DNA from: Sporosarcina luteola
GTDB lineage: Bacteria > Bacillota > Bacilli > Bacillales_A > Planococcaceae
DNA length: 64,000 bases
Direction of reading: 5' to 3'
NCBI RefSeq assembly: GCF_023715535.1
Contig: NZ_JAMBOI010000004.1
Coordinates: 186,001 to 250,000, forward strand
The number at the start of each line of letters is the position of its first letter. Within the stretch, counting starts at the first letter, position 1. Both the position numbers and the translations under genes were made by a program. Below the pieces are notes generated by a model that ran no database searches, was not told where the DNA came from, and worked only from the letters and a program-made list of their open reading frames with translations. Positions 36,791-46,236 of this stretch are shown here, one piece after another.

Positions 36791-37873
36791 GTGCGAAAAA
36801 AGAGTTACCGGATTCTCGTCATCAACCCCGGATCCACATCAACGAAAATCGGTGTGTACGAAAACGATCAAATCATTTTTGAAGACACATTGAGGCATCA
36901 GGCGGAAAAGCTTTCACACTTCGATTCGGTCATCGATCAATATAATTTTCGAAAAGAGGCCATCCACTCTTCTATGGAAGTTGGCGGCATCCGCATGACG
37001 GAAATTGATGCTGTATGTGGAAGAGGGGGATTACTCCGACCGATTTCAGGCGGTACATATTACGTCAATGAAGAAATGCTCAACGATTTGAGAAAAGGCT
37101 TTTCCGGTCAACACGCTTCAAATCTTGGCGGCATCCTTGCCAATGAGATTGCTTCTGAAGCAAATATCCCTGCATTCATCGTCGACCCGGTAGTTGTCGA
37201 CGAGATGCAGCCGATTGCCCGCATTTCGGGATTCGCACCGATCAGCAGAAAATCCATTTTTCATGCACTCAACCAGAAAGCGGTTGCCAGAAGATATGCG
37301 AAGCAGATCGGCAAGAATTATGACGAGCTCCGATTGATCGTCACTCACATGGGAGGCGGCATAACAGTCGGGGCACACTGTTACGGTAAAGTTATAGACG
37401 TCAACAACGGCTTGCACGGTGATGGGCCATTCAGTCCTGAACGGTCTGGTACAGTACCTATCGGCGAACTGGTAGATTTGTGCTATTCGGGAACTTATTT
37501 CAGAAAAGAGATCATGGCAAAATTAGTCGGACAGGGCGGTCTTGTCGGATATTTAGGTACGAACGATGCTGTGACTGTCGAAAAAAGAATAGAAGCTGGC
37601 GACTCAAATGCGGCATTGGTCTATGAAGCAATGGCTTATCAAGTCGCAAAAGAAATCGGCAGCGCGGCAACAGTGCTCGAAGGCAAAGTCGATGCCATCC
37701 TATTGACCGGTGGCCTCGCGTACGGCAAGGAGTATGTTGAAATGATCAAAAGCCGGGTCGGCTGGATATCCGAAGTAGTAACCTATCCAGGTGAAGACGA
37801 GTTGCAAGCCCTTGCTGAGGGTGCTCTACGAGTCCTGAATGGTGATGAGCAAGCAAAAATCTATCCTGCTTGA
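36791..37873 (+). CDS. buk: Butyrate kinase (branched-chain fatty acid kinase)
   Basis: Buk turns acyl phosphates from Ptb into fatty acids and ATP. It is a 360-residue acetokinase-family protein: phosphate-1 motif [14 protein letters not shown] at the start, [12 protein letters not shown] in the middle, ILTGGLAYG near the end. Start GTG 36791 was chosen because GAGAGGAGG precedes it at 6-7 bases; ATG 36785, two codons upstream, sits too close to the ribosome site. Confidence 0.93.
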   Translation: MRKKSYRILVINPGSTSTKIGVYENDQIIFEDTLRHQAEKLSHFDSVIDQYNFRKEAIHSSMEVGGIRMTEIDAVCGRGGLLRPISGGTYYVNEEMLNDLRKGFSGQHASNLGGILANEIASEANIPAFIVDPVVVDEMQPIARISGFAPISRKSIFHALNQKAVARRYAKQIGKNYDELRLIVTHMGGGITVGAHCYGKVIDVNNGLHGDGPFSPERSGTVPIGELVDLCYSGTYFRKEIMAKLVGQGGLVGYLGTNDAVTVEKRIEAGDSNAALVYEAMAYQVAKEIGSAATVLEGKVDAILLTGGLAYGKEYVEMIKSRVGWISEVVTYPGEDELQALAEGALRVLNGDEQAKIYPA

Positions 37874-37902
37874 TGGATAGCAAGAGGAGGCCATGAATAT
37901 AG

Positions 37903-39330
37903 ATGGCAAACGAATATGATGTGGTAATTTTAGGCGGAGGTACAGGCGGTTACGTAGCCGCAATACGCTCCGCACAATTAGGCCTGAAAACGGCACTAGT
38001 TGAGAAGGATGCACTTGGAGGCACTTGCCTGCATAAAGGATGCATCCCAAGCAAAGCCTTATTAAAAAGTGCTTCCGTGTATCAAATGACGAAAAATGAA
38101 GCTGCCCACTTCGGTGTCGAAACGAATGGTGCATCATTGAATTTTGCGCGCGTCCAGGCAAGGAAGGATGAAATCGTCCAACAATTGCATAAAGGTGTCA
38201 TCGGGTTAATGAAAAAAGGAAAGATTGATGTATATGAAGGGCACGGCCGCATGTTGGGACCTTCGATTTTTTCCCCGATGCCAGGAACGATTTCCGTTGA
38301 AATGAACAACGGGGAAGAAAATGAAATGCTCATCCTGAAAAACCTCATTATTGCAACCGGCTCGAGACCCCGCACTTTGCCAGGGTTGGAAATCGATGAA
38401 CAACAGATCCTCTCTTCAGATGGGGCCCTCCAGATGACGGAACTACCGAAATCGATCCTTATTGTCGGTGGAGGAGTCATCGGAATCGAATGGGCTTCGA
38501 TGTTGAATGATTTTGGCGTAGATGTCACTGTAATTGAATATGCGGACCGGATCATTCCTACAGAAGACGATGACATTTCAAAGGAAATGAAGAAACTTCT
38601 GTCGAAAAAAGGGATCTCGTTCGTGACCGGTGCGAAAGTTGCTGCGGACAGTCTTTCGAAAACAGAGGAATCTGTTACGATATCCGCTGAAATAGCAGGT
38701 GAAATGAAAGAGTTCACTGCCGAGAAGATGCTTGTTTCAGTAGGACGCCAAGCGAACGTTGAAGGGATTGGCATTGAAAATACGGAAATTCAAATTGAAA
38801 ATGGTTTTATAAAGACAAAGCCGACATTCCAGACGAAGGAAAGCCATATCTATGCAATCGGCGATGTTATCGGCGGACTGCAGCTGGCTCATGTAGCTTC
38901 CCATGAAGGCATCGCAGCTGTTGAACATATCGCCGGTAATACAACGGAACTGATCAATTATAAGAACATTTCCCGGTGCATCTATTCAAGTCCAGAGGCG
39001 GCAAGTGTTGGTCTTACTGAAGCGCAGGCGAAAGAACAAGGCTTTGATGTCAAAGTTGGAAAGTTCCCGTTTGCTGCAATCGGCAAGGCGCTCGTCAATG
39101 GAAATTCTGATGGATTTGTAAAGATTATCGCCGACAAAAAATCAAATGATATTTTAGGTGTCCATATGATAGGCGAGCATGTAACAGATTTGATTTCCGA
39201 AGCAGGTTTAGCAATGGTGCTCGATGCGACTCCGTGGGAAGTGGCTTCGACCATCCATCCGCATCCTTCTTTATCTGAAGTGATCGGGGAAGCTTCCCTT
39301 GCTGTGGATGGAATTGCAATTCATATGTAA
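37903..39330 (+). CDS. lpdV: Dihydrolipoyl dehydrogenase of the branched-chain complex (E3)
   Basis: LpdV reoxidises the dihydrolipoyl arm of the E2 subunit, passing electrons to NAD. The protein has 475 residues: FAD site GGGTGGYVAAIRSAQLG, redox pair in GGTCLHKGCIPSK, NAD site VGGGVIGIEWASMLNDFG, and the dimerisation domain with the active-site TIHPHPSLSEVIGEA (His-Glu pair). It lies between buk and bkdAA, the B. subtilis order. Confidence 0.95.
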   Translation: MANEYDVVILGGGTGGYVAAIRSAQLGLKTALVEKDALGGTCLHKGCIPSKALLKSASVYQMTKNEAAHFGVETNGASLNFARVQARKDEIVQQLHKGVIGLMKKGKIDVYEGHGRMLGPSIFSPMPGTISVEMNNGEENEMLILKNLIIATGSRPRTLPGLEIDEQQILSSDGALQMTELPKSILIVGGGVIGIEWASMLNDFGVDVTVIEYADRIIPTEDDDISKEMKKLLSKKGISFVTGAKVAADSLSKTEESVTISAEIAGEMKEFTAEKMLVSVGRQANVEGIGIENTEIQIENGFIKTKPTFQTKESHIYAIGDVIGGLQLAHVASHEGIAAVEHIAGNTTELINYKNISRCIYSSPEAASVGLTEAQAKEQGFDVKVGKFPFAAIGKALVNGNSDGFVKIIADKKSNDILGVHMIGEHVTDLISEAGLAMVLDATPWEVASTIHPHPSLSEVIGEASLAVDGIAIHM

Positions 39331-39405
39331 TGAAAATATCGCCATCGGCTGTCCGTTTGAATTTGAACACCGATTTTATGCTTGGAAAAGAAGGGGGTTT
39401 CTAAA

Positions 39406-40413
39406 ATGGCAAAAACGCGTCATGAAGAATTGGGATTGACGAATGAAGATGCATTGGAAATATATGAAACGATGGTCATGGCAAGACGGTTGGATGAACG
39501 TATGTGGCTATTGAATCGTGCAGGTAAAATTCCGTTTGTCATTTCATGTCAAGGGCAGGAGGCCGCTCAAGCAGGGGCTGCGTATGCACTCGACAAAGAC
39601 AAGGATTGGATTGCACCTTATTACCGTGATATGGCAGTTGTCCTTCATTTTGGAATGACACCGAAGGAACTTATGCTTTCGGCTTTCGCAAAAGCGGAAG
39701 ACCCGAACTCGGGCGGACGTCAGATGCCGGGTCACTTCGGGCAACGGAAGAATCGTATTTTGACGGGCTCATCACCGGTTACGACACAGCTTCCGCATGC
39801 AGTGGGCGTCGCGCTTGCTGCGAAAATGAAACAAGAGGATTTCATCACATTCGTCACATTAGGGGAAGGGTCGTCCAACCAAGGCGACTTCCATGAAGGG
39901 ATGAACTTTGCAGGTGTCCATAAACTTCCGACAGTGATTATGGTCGAAAACAATAAATATGCAATTTCCGTTCCAGTTGAAAAACAGTTGGCTTGTGAGA
40001 ACGTCTCTGATCGTGCCATTGGATATGGCATGCCTGGCGTGACTGTCGATGGTACAGATCCACTTGAAGTATACAGGGTAGTGAAGGAAGCGGCTGACCG
40101 TGCCCGTAATGGTGAAGGGCCGAGCCTCGTTGAAACAATCTGCTATCGTCTCACAGCGCACTCTTCAGATGATGATCATCGTTTGTATCGGGATTCAGAA
40201 GAGCTTGAAAACGAACGGAAGCATGATCCGATCCCTAAATTTGCAGCATACTTAAGGGATGCTGGCATCCTCGATGAAGCTTATGAAAAAGAAATGGAAG
40301 AACGTATCATGGCGATTGTCAATGAAGCGACCGACTATGCAGAAAAAGCACCATATGCAGAACCGGAATATGCGCTTCGCCATGTTTATAAAGAGGAAGG
40401 GGGGAACGAATAA
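39406..40413 (+). CDS. bkdAA: 2-oxoisovalerate dehydrogenase E1 alpha subunit
   Basis: E1 alpha binds thiamine diphosphate and decarboxylates branched 2-keto acids together with E1 beta. The protein has 335 residues. The thiamine motif runs GEGSSNQGDFHEGMNFAGV to VENNKYAIS, and the phosphorylation-loop region SDDDHRLYRDSEE is present. ATG 39406 follows GAAGGGGG. The stop codon overlaps the start of bkdAB by one base (TAATG). Confidence 0.95.
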   Translation: MAKTRHEELGLTNEDALEIYETMVMARRLDERMWLLNRAGKIPFVISCQGQEAAQAGAAYALDKDKDWIAPYYRDMAVVLHFGMTPKELMLSAFAKAEDPNSGGRQMPGHFGQRKNRILTGSSPVTTQLPHAVGVALAAKMKQEDFITFVTLGEGSSNQGDFHEGMNFAGVHKLPTVIMVENNKYAISVPVEKQLACENVSDRAIGYGMPGVTVDGTDPLEVYRVVKEAADRARNGEGPSLVETICYRLTAHSSDDDHRLYRDSEELENERKHDPIPKFAAYLRDAGILDEAYEKEMEERIMAIVNEATDYAEKAPYAEPEYALRHVYKEEGGNE

Positions 40414-41396
40414 TGGCCGTCATTTCGTATATTGATGCAATTACACTTGCCATGAAAGAAGAAATGGAAAGAGACGAAAATGTATTCGTTCTTGGAGAAG
40501 ACGTTGGAAGAAAGGGCGGCGTTTTTAAAGCGACAAACGGCCTTTACGATCAATTCGGTGAATACCGCGCGCTTGATACGCCTCTTGCAGAATCCGCTAT
40601 TGCGGGTGTAGGAATCGGAGCCGCTATGTATGGAATGCGTCCGATAGCTGAAATGCAGTTCGCGGATTTCATTATGCCGGCTGTAAACCAAATCGTTTCC
40701 GAAGCGGCGAAAATTCGTTACCGTTCCAATAACGACTGGTCTTGTCCGATTGTCATCCGTGCGCCTTTCGGTGGCGGAATCCACGGAGCATTATACCATT
40801 CCCAATCAGTCGAATCGATGTTCGCCAGTACACCTGGCTTGAAAATCGTCATCCCTTCGACTCCTTATGACGCAAAAGGATTGTTAAAGGCGGCTATTAG
40901 AGACGATGATCCGGTCCTGTTCTTCGAGCATAAACGGGCATACCGTTTAATCAAAGGGGAAGTTCCTGAAGAAGAGTACGTACTGCCAATCGGAAAAGCG
41001 GATGTGAAGCGCGAAGGGGACGATATTACAATCATCACCTACGGCCTTTGTGTGCATTTCGCATTGCAAGCAGCGGAAAGACTGGCTGAAGATGGAATTT
41101 CTGCTCATATTCTTGATTTGCGGACAGTTTACCCGTTGGATAAAGAAGCCATCATTGAAGCGGCTTCCAAAACCGGAAAAGTGCTGCTCGTCACTGAAGA
41201 CAATCTAGAAGGCAGCATAATGAGTGAAGTGTCAGCAATCATTGCAGAAAACTGCCTGTTTGATCTCGATGCCCCAATCAGGCGTCTTGCAGGTCCTGAC
41301 ATTCCAGCAATGCCTTATGCACCGACTATGGAGAAATTCTTCATGGTCAACCCGGATAAAGTTGAAAAGGCTGCACGAGAATTAGCAGAATTTTAA
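40413..41396 (+). CDS. bkdAB: 2-oxoisovalerate dehydrogenase E1 beta subunit
   Basis: E1 beta partners E1 alpha in the heterotetramer and completes the active site. The protein has 327 residues with the transketolase-type pyrimidine-binding fold: FVLGEDVGRKGGVFKATNGL, DTPLAESAIAGVGIGAAMYG, VIRAPFGGGIHGALYHSQS with the catalytic His, and the C-terminal DLRTVYPLDKEAI and VTEDN. A GGAAGGGGGG site lies within the end of bkdAA. Confidence 0.96.
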   Translation: MAVISYIDAITLAMKEEMERDENVFVLGEDVGRKGGVFKATNGLYDQFGEYRALDTPLAESAIAGVGIGAAMYGMRPIAEMQFADFIMPAVNQIVSEAAKIRYRSNNDWSCPIVIRAPFGGGIHGALYHSQSVESMFASTPGLKIVIPSTPYDAKGLLKAAIRDDDPVLFFEHKRAYRLIKGEVPEEEYVLPIGKADVKREGDDITIITYGLCVHFALQAAERLAEDGISAHILDLRTVYPLDKEAIIEAASKTGKVLLVTEDNLEGSIMSEVSAIIAENCLFDLDAPIRRLAGPDIPAMPYAPTMEKFFMVNPDKVEKAARELAEF

Positions 41397-41417
41397 TCGG
41401 AAAGGAGGCAAAAGGAT

Positions 41418-42728
41418 ATGACAATAGAAAATATTGAAATGCCGAAGCTTGGAGAAAGTGTTACAGAAGGAACAATTGAGAAGTGGTTAGTGAAGCCGGG
41501 AGATACTGTCAATAAATACGATCCGTTGGCTGAAGTGAACACGGACAAAGTGACTGCCGAAATCCCTTCCTCCTTCGCTGGAACAATTAAGGAAATTATC
41601 GTTCAAGAAGGCGAAACTGTAGAAGTCGGCGTCGTCGTTTGTACAATCGAGACAGAAGGGGGCGCAGAAACTACGGTGGAAGCGGTCCCTGCGAAAGAAG
41701 AGCCCGCGAATGAAATGCCTGCTGCCGGCTCCCAGAAACCAGCCGCGCCTATCAAACGTGAAGCAGGGGCATCTCGCTTTTCTCCTGCAGTCTTGAGGTT
41801 GGCACAAGAGAACAATATCGATCTTTCACTTGTCCAGGGTTCTGGGAAAGAAGGACGCATCACTCGTAAAGATATTCAACGAATTATCGATAGCGGTGAA
41901 ATTCCAACCGCAGAAACTGCACCAATCGAACAGACTCCGAAAAACGTTGAACAGCAGGCTGCAGGTCCAGTACAAAGCGCGCATGCGAGCAAGCCGGTTG
42001 AGCCTGTCTCGATTCCGACCGCTGCAGGCGATATCGAAATTCCGATTACTGGAGTGCGACGTGCGATCGCGACAAATATGCTCCGATCCAAGCACGAAGC
42101 ACCACATGCATGGACAATGATCGAAGTGGACGTAACGAACCTTGTCGAGTATCGTGACTCCCTGAAAAATGAGTTCAAGCAGAAAGAAGGCTTCAACCTG
42201 ACATACTTTGCTTTCTTCGTGAAAGCAGTTTCCCAAGCCTTGAAGGAATTCCCAATGATGAATTCGATGTGGGCAGGAGACAAGATCATCCAGAAAAAAG
42301 ATATAAACATATCTATCGCCGTTGCTACCGAGGATGCACTATACGTCCCGGTCATTAAGCATGCAGATGAAAAAACAATCAAAGGCATCGGCCGTGACAT
42401 CAATGATCTCGCCTCAAAAGTGCGTTCGGGCAAATTGAAGTCCGATGAAATGCAAGGCGGGACATTCACCGTTAATAACACTGGTTCATTCGGTTCGATC
42501 CAATCAATGGGGATTATCAACTACCCGCAAGCAGCAATCCTGCAAGTTGAATCGATTGTCAAACGCCCTGTCGTTATGAACGGCAATATGATTGCCGTGC
42601 GCGATATGGTAAACCTCTGTCTATCACTCGATCACCGTGTGCTTGATGGGTTAGTGGCTGGTCGTTTCCTTGCACGAGTAAAGGAAATCCTTGAAAACAT
42701 CACATCAGAGAATACATCTGTCTATTAA
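41418..42728 (+). CDS. bkdB: Branched-chain alpha-keto acid dehydrogenase E2, lipoyl acyltransferase
   Basis: E2 forms the core of the complex and transfers the acyl group from lipoate to CoA. The protein has 436 residues: one lipoyl domain with EVNTDKVTAEIPS (lipoylated Lys near residue 44), a Pro/Ala/Glu-rich linker, a peripheral subunit-binding domain (SPAVLRLAQENNIDLSLVQGSGKEGRITRKDI), a second linker, and the catalytic domain ending with SLDHRVLDG, the active-site His. It closes the bkd operon, and a strong terminator lies some 260 bases downstream. Confidence 0.96.
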   Translation: MTIENIEMPKLGESVTEGTIEKWLVKPGDTVNKYDPLAEVNTDKVTAEIPSSFAGTIKEIIVQEGETVEVGVVVCTIETEGGAETTVEAVPAKEEPANEMPAAGSQKPAAPIKREAGASRFSPAVLRLAQENNIDLSLVQGSGKEGRITRKDIQRIIDSGEIPTAETAPIEQTPKNVEQQAAGPVQSAHASKPVEPVSIPTAAGDIEIPITGVRRAIATNMLRSKHEAPHAWTMIEVDVTNLVEYRDSLKNEFKQKEGFNLTYFAFFVKAVSQALKEFPMMNSMWAGDKIIQKKDINISIAVATEDALYVPVIKHADEKTIKGIGRDINDLASKVRSGKLKSDEMQGGTFTVNNTGSFGSIQSMGIINYPQAAILQVESIVKRPVVMNGNMIAVRDMVNLCLSLDHRVLDGLVAGRFLARVKEILENITSENTSVY

Positions 42729-42800
42729 GAAGCAGTAGAAAGCTGTCCCTCCAGTAAAGGAGACCACTGAAAGAAACCTATTAAATAGGATTATGTTTAA

Positions 42801-42935
42801 GCTGTTGATTTCCGTTCCGAGCGGACGCTTTCCGTGGGGCGGGCGGTAAGCCTCCTCGGTCGCTTTGCTCCACTGCGGGGTCTCACCTGTCCCGCTAATC
42901 CCACAGGAGTCGCCGCTCTCCAATTCAATCAACGG
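42801..42935 (+). repeat. GC-rich repeat element, copy 1
   Basis: About 135 bases, richer in G and C than the surroundings, bounded by imperfect inverted ends: GTTGATT near the left end and AATCAAC near the right end. Inside are GCGGACGCTTTCCG and GGAGTCGCCGC. It resembles a type of short, non-coding repeat scattered between genes of many Bacillales genomes. A related copy in the opposite orientation lies at 44120-44330. Confidence 0.7.
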
Positions 42936-42988
42936 AATTCACTCTAATATATATAGGTATTAAATAAAAATATAAAATCCAAGCCAAG

Positions 42989-43027
42989 CGATTCATTTCC
43001 TTTCATCGGGGAATGAATCGTTTTTTT
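42989..43027 (+). terminator. Terminator, probably of the bkd operon
   Basis: CGATTCATTTCC (42989-43000) and GGGAATGAATCG (43009-43020) form a 12-bp stem with one wobble pair and are followed by seven T. The repeat element lies between bkdB and this terminator. Confidence 0.85.
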
Positions 43028-43269
43028 ATTATATAGTCAACTTATTTAATGGAAGAGTGTTCTTCCCGATTATCTTCCGAATAAACCCCTAAATCCGATC
43101 ATCGTAGATGCTATGCATATATAATTTCGCTATAACCAAAAATCACTAAAAGAATTAGGTTGTTTTCTTAAAGTTTGTTTTTTAAATAGGTTGTTTTCGT
43201 ATAGATTGTTGTTTTAATATGTAAATTAAAGAGGGCTTCAGCGCCCCTTTTATTTACCAATTTAAACAA
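43028..43269. other. Non-coding stretch before the lipoprotein gene
   Basis: A/T-rich sequence with no gene. AGGTTGTTTTC occurs twice (about 43158 and 43189). GAGGGC and GCCCC near 43231-43250 form a weak hairpin that may terminate the minus-strand lipoprotein gene. Confidence 0.4.
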
Positions 43270-43671
43270 TTAATCAAGAAGACCATTTCCAATATACTTA
43301 AAAGTATTTACATCGGCATAGATAATCACATTGTTTGGAGTGCCTTTGTTTTTAGTAGGGAAATCGATTAAATAGACTTCTTTCCCTTCATATGATTTAT
43401 CATCGATTTCAGTTATCATATATTCATTCAAAGTAACTTTTGAGACCTTTCCATCCTTCCAAGTACCATCAATCCATTCTTTTTGTTTTGCCGATAATTG
43501 TTCCCAAATAATTTTTCTAACATCGTTTTCGTTTTTATCCTTATTGACTCGCTCTTTGTTACTAACATTGTTTTGGTCATCGCTATTCTTTGCTTGTTTA
43601 ATCTGGTCAGAACAAGCGAATAAACCTAATAAGAGACAAAAGGATAGAATAAACAGAACGGTTTTCTTCAA
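43270..43671 (-). CDS. Predicted lipoprotein of unknown function
   Basis: A protein of 133 residues with a lipoprotein signal peptide: basic start MKKTV, hydrophobic core, and lipobox LLGLFAC with Cys at about residue 20. A charged, Asn/Lys/Asp-rich linker follows, then a folded C-terminal part (WEQLSAKQKEWIDGTWKDGKVSKV) of no family I recognise. The start is TTG behind AAGGAGGTGG on the minus strand, a strong site. It lies between two inverted repeat copies and next to a transposase remnant, so recent acquisition is possible. Confidence 0.72.
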   Translation of the reverse strand: MKKTVLFILSFCLLLGLFACSDQIKQAKNSDDQNNVSNKERVNKDKNENDVRKIIWEQLSAKQKEWIDGTWKDGKVSKVTLNEYMITEIDDKSYEGKEVYLIDFPTKNKGTPNNVIIYADVNTFKYIGNGLLD

Positions 43672-43853
43672 ACCACCACCTCCTTATTTAATTTGACGAC
43701 CCATCTATCTCATACGTTACAACATGAAACAGACTTTTCTTTGTAATTATGCACTTCCCAACAATTTAACTGTTGTATTGTTCGATTTTGACACGCTGAA
43801 ATAAGCATTTGCTCAACCTGTTTTTCAAATGCCAAGTTTTTTCCCTTATCAAG

Positions 43854-44033
43854 CTAGCGAAACCAATAGAGGTAATTATCCAGATACTTTGTCGCAACAC
43901 CCTGAAACCGTTCCATCCAAGTCACTAAGCGATTATGAAAGTTATTGACGTGCTGAACGTGATATATGCCTTTCTTTACACGTTGTTTAAATCGCTCATT
44001 GACCATTTCGAGTTGGAATCCTTTCATCTCGGC
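43854..44033 (-). pseudogene. C-terminal remnant of an IS1595-family transposase
   Basis: Read on the minus strand, about 59 codons give a clear ISXO2/IS1595-type transposase end: GIYHVQHVNNFHNRLVTW, then MERFQGVATKYLDNYLYWFR, then a stop. The matching upstream part of a transposase, with its DDE residues, is not found; the frame upstream dissolves within about 40 bases. I therefore call it a decayed fragment of an insertion sequence. No inverted ends or target duplication could be made out. Confidence 0.75.
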
Positions 44034-44119
44034 AACTATATATTATTCTTTTCTGTATCCATACATAGCAAAGCAGACAGGGGAATCTATTCACCTATCT
44101 ATTGGTTTAAAAGAGATTC

Positions 44120-44330
44120 GTTGATTGGAGCGAAAGGCGGCGACTCCTGCGAAAGCCGTCACGAAGAACGGCTTTTGCGAGCACAAGCGAAGCGTTGCGA
44201 GCAGGATGAGAAGGATGAGGCTGCCTTAATTTCTGCATAGAACGCAGAAATACGGCAAATCGAACCCTTCGCTGTTCGATTGGCTCAAGCCATGCCCGCG
44301 GAAAGCGTCCGCCTGTAGTGCAAATCAACA
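44120..44330 (-). repeat. GC-rich repeat element, copy 2 (inverted, with internal insert)
   Basis: Begins GTTGATTGGAGCGAAAGGCGG and ends GCGTCCGCCTGTAGTGCAAATCAAC, that is, the same end sequences as the copy at 42801-42935 but in the opposite direction. The middle is longer by about 75 bases and contains several small hairpins (AAAGCCGT..ACGGCTTT; TTTCTGC..GCAGAAA). It contains no coding sequence. Confidence 0.7.
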
Positions 44331-44477
44331 TTATTCATAATGAAATCTAAAGGGGGGGCGTGCAAATTATATTACCCCAACATTTGCCGTAGAAAATTTC
44401 ATTTTTCATTTCTTCTACTACTCCAGTAACTCTTTTGCGCTTTCAAACAACTGGCTAGTCAGGTAAACTATAAGTAG

Positions 44478-44506
44478 TTGAAGAATATTCAGATGCACTT
44501 TACATA
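44478..44506 (+). promoter_or_regulatory. Possible promoter of mutA
   Basis: TTGAAG (44478-44483), 17 bases, then TACATA (44501-44506). The match is modest. Confidence 0.35.
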
Positions 44507-44562
44507 ATTTAGGGATGGCCTGAAAGCCCACTACTATGCTCAATATGAGAGGAGCAACCTAG

Positions 44563-46236
44563 ATGACAATTGACAATATGAAAAAAACGAACTTTGAAAA
44601 AGCGGATTTGAAACAGTGGAAAGAACTTGCTGTCGACTCCCTGAAAGGGAAACCGTATGAAAAATTGAAGACATCAACATTGGAGGGCATTGAGCTTGAA
44701 CCTCTCTATGTTGAAAGACCTGCCATCGATAACTCATCAATCGTCCGATCCATGAAACGAAATGCCGGTTGGATCATTGCACAGCAAACGATTGCTTACA
44801 GCGGTGATGAATTCCTGGAACAATTGAACGAATCAATCGAAAAAGGGAATGAAGCTATCGTATATGATGGGACTCATCAGCTTAACTGGAATGATGATCA
44901 GCTAGTACAATTGTCTTCATTTATAGCTCAATATCCAGTATTTCTTTTCAATGTCTGTAATGATGACACGATTTTAAGGGCATTTGATTTTGTCCATCAT
45001 GAAGTGCGCGAGAAAGTAACCGGAATTATTCAAGTGGACGATTGGATCATGCCTGTCGGTTATACAAATATCCGGACTGCAGGGGCAGACCTATGGAACG
45101 CTCACCATCAAGGCGCCGATGCGGTCACTGAGTTGGCAATCGCATTGGCTGAAGCTTCTCGAATCGCAGCAGGCTCGGAAAGCTTTCATTCTTTTGCAGA
45201 CAACTTCTTCGTCCGTTTTGCGATTGACACTCATTTTTTCATGGAAATTGCCAAACTTCGTGCTTTTCGAGTGCTATGGAAAGCGTTCGCACAAGCTTAT
45301 GATGTTGATGAACCACCATTCATACCGATATTTGCAGTAACATCTCTGCGTTCTTTTTCAAAGCTCGATCCGTATGTCAATCTTCTTCGGGGGGGCAATG
45401 AAACATTCGCCGCTGTTTTGGGCGGGGCTGATATGATTCAAGCGCATCCGCATAATATATTGACCGGGCCCAATGCCAGCTCCATCCGACATAGCCGAAA
45501 TATGCAACTCGTTCTAAAAGAAGAAACACATGTAGCAAAAGTTTCTGATCCCGCTGGCGGTTCTTATTTTATTGAACAACTGACAGAAGAGCTCGTAGAA
45601 AAGTCATGGAAACTGTTTCTGGAAATCGAAAGTAAAGGCGGTATAGATAAATTCCTTGAAGGCGGCCAATTACAGGAAAACTTATTAAAACTTCAAAGAG
45701 AGACTGCCGTAGGTAAACGAGCACTTATCGGCACGAATGTGTACGCTGAGCTTACGAAGACAAATTTTGATGATTGGAGTGGCTTATATCCGGTAGCCCG
45801 TTTGGCAGAGCCGTTTGAAAAACTCCGTCAATCATTTAGTGACAATCAACCAAAAACAATACTACTGACCTTCGGCGAACTGAAAGACTTTAAGCCTCGA
45901 GCGGACTTCGTAACTAGTTTCTTGGCTTCCGGCGGAATAGAGAGCAGTTGGAGTCCTGCATTCAAAAGTATTGAACAGGCAATCCAATGGTTGGATAGCG
46001 AAAAACCCGAATATGTAATTGTCTGCGGTAATGATGAAATTGTATCAGCCGGAATGGAAAGTCTCCTTGAAAAGCTGCCAACGGAAATCATGCTGGATGC
46101 GGCGGGGAAAATCGACGAAAAAACATTGAACAAATGGAAGCAACTCGGACTCAACGGCTTGATTTTCAACGGCCAGAACAAGCTAGAGAAATTGCAGGAC
46201 ATACTGACTTCGTGGCAAGGAGGGACCCGGAAATGA
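44563..46236 (+). CDS. mutA: Methylmalonyl-CoA mutase small subunit
   Basis: MutA is the non-catalytic partner of MutB in the heterodimeric, B12-dependent mutase that converts methylmalonyl-CoA to succinyl-CoA. The protein has 557 residues, with a mutase barrel ([46 protein letters not shown]) and a degenerate cobalamin-binding domain at the C-terminus that lacks the DxHxxG motif, as normal for this subunit. ATG 44563 follows AGAGGAG. It overlaps mutB by 4 bases. Confidence 0.92.
   Translation: MTIDNMKKTNFEKADLKQWKELAVDSLKGKPYEKLKTSTLEGIELEPLYVERPAIDNSSIVRSMKRNAGWIIAQQTIAYSGDEFLEQLNESIEKGNEAIVYDGTHQLNWNDDQLVQLSSFIAQYPVFLFNVCNDDTILRAFDFVHHEVREKVTGIIQVDDWIMPVGYTNIRTAGADLWNAHHQGADAVTELAIALAEASRIAAGSESFHSFADNFFVRFAIDTHFFMEIAKLRAFRVLWKAFAQAYDVDEPPFIPIFAVTSLRSFSKLDPYVNLLRGGNETFAAVLGGADMIQAHPHNILTGPNASSIRHSRNMQLVLKEETHVAKVSDPAGGSYFIEQLTEELVEKSWKLFLEIESKGGIDKFLEGGQLQENLLKLQRETAVGKRALIGTNVYAELTKTNFDDWSGLYPVARLAEPFEKLRQSFSDNQPKTILLTFGELKDFKPRADFVTSFLASGGIESSWSPAFKSIEQAIQWLDSEKPEYVIVCGNDEIVSAGMESLLEKLPTEIMLDAAGKIDEKTLNKWKQLGLNGLIFNGQNKLEKLQDILTSWQGGTRK

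Noticed and set aside
43935..44240. Plus-strand frame of about 100 codons overlapping the IS1595 remnant
   Set aside because: The minus strand shows clear transposase sequence there, and the plus-strand frame runs on into the repeat element.
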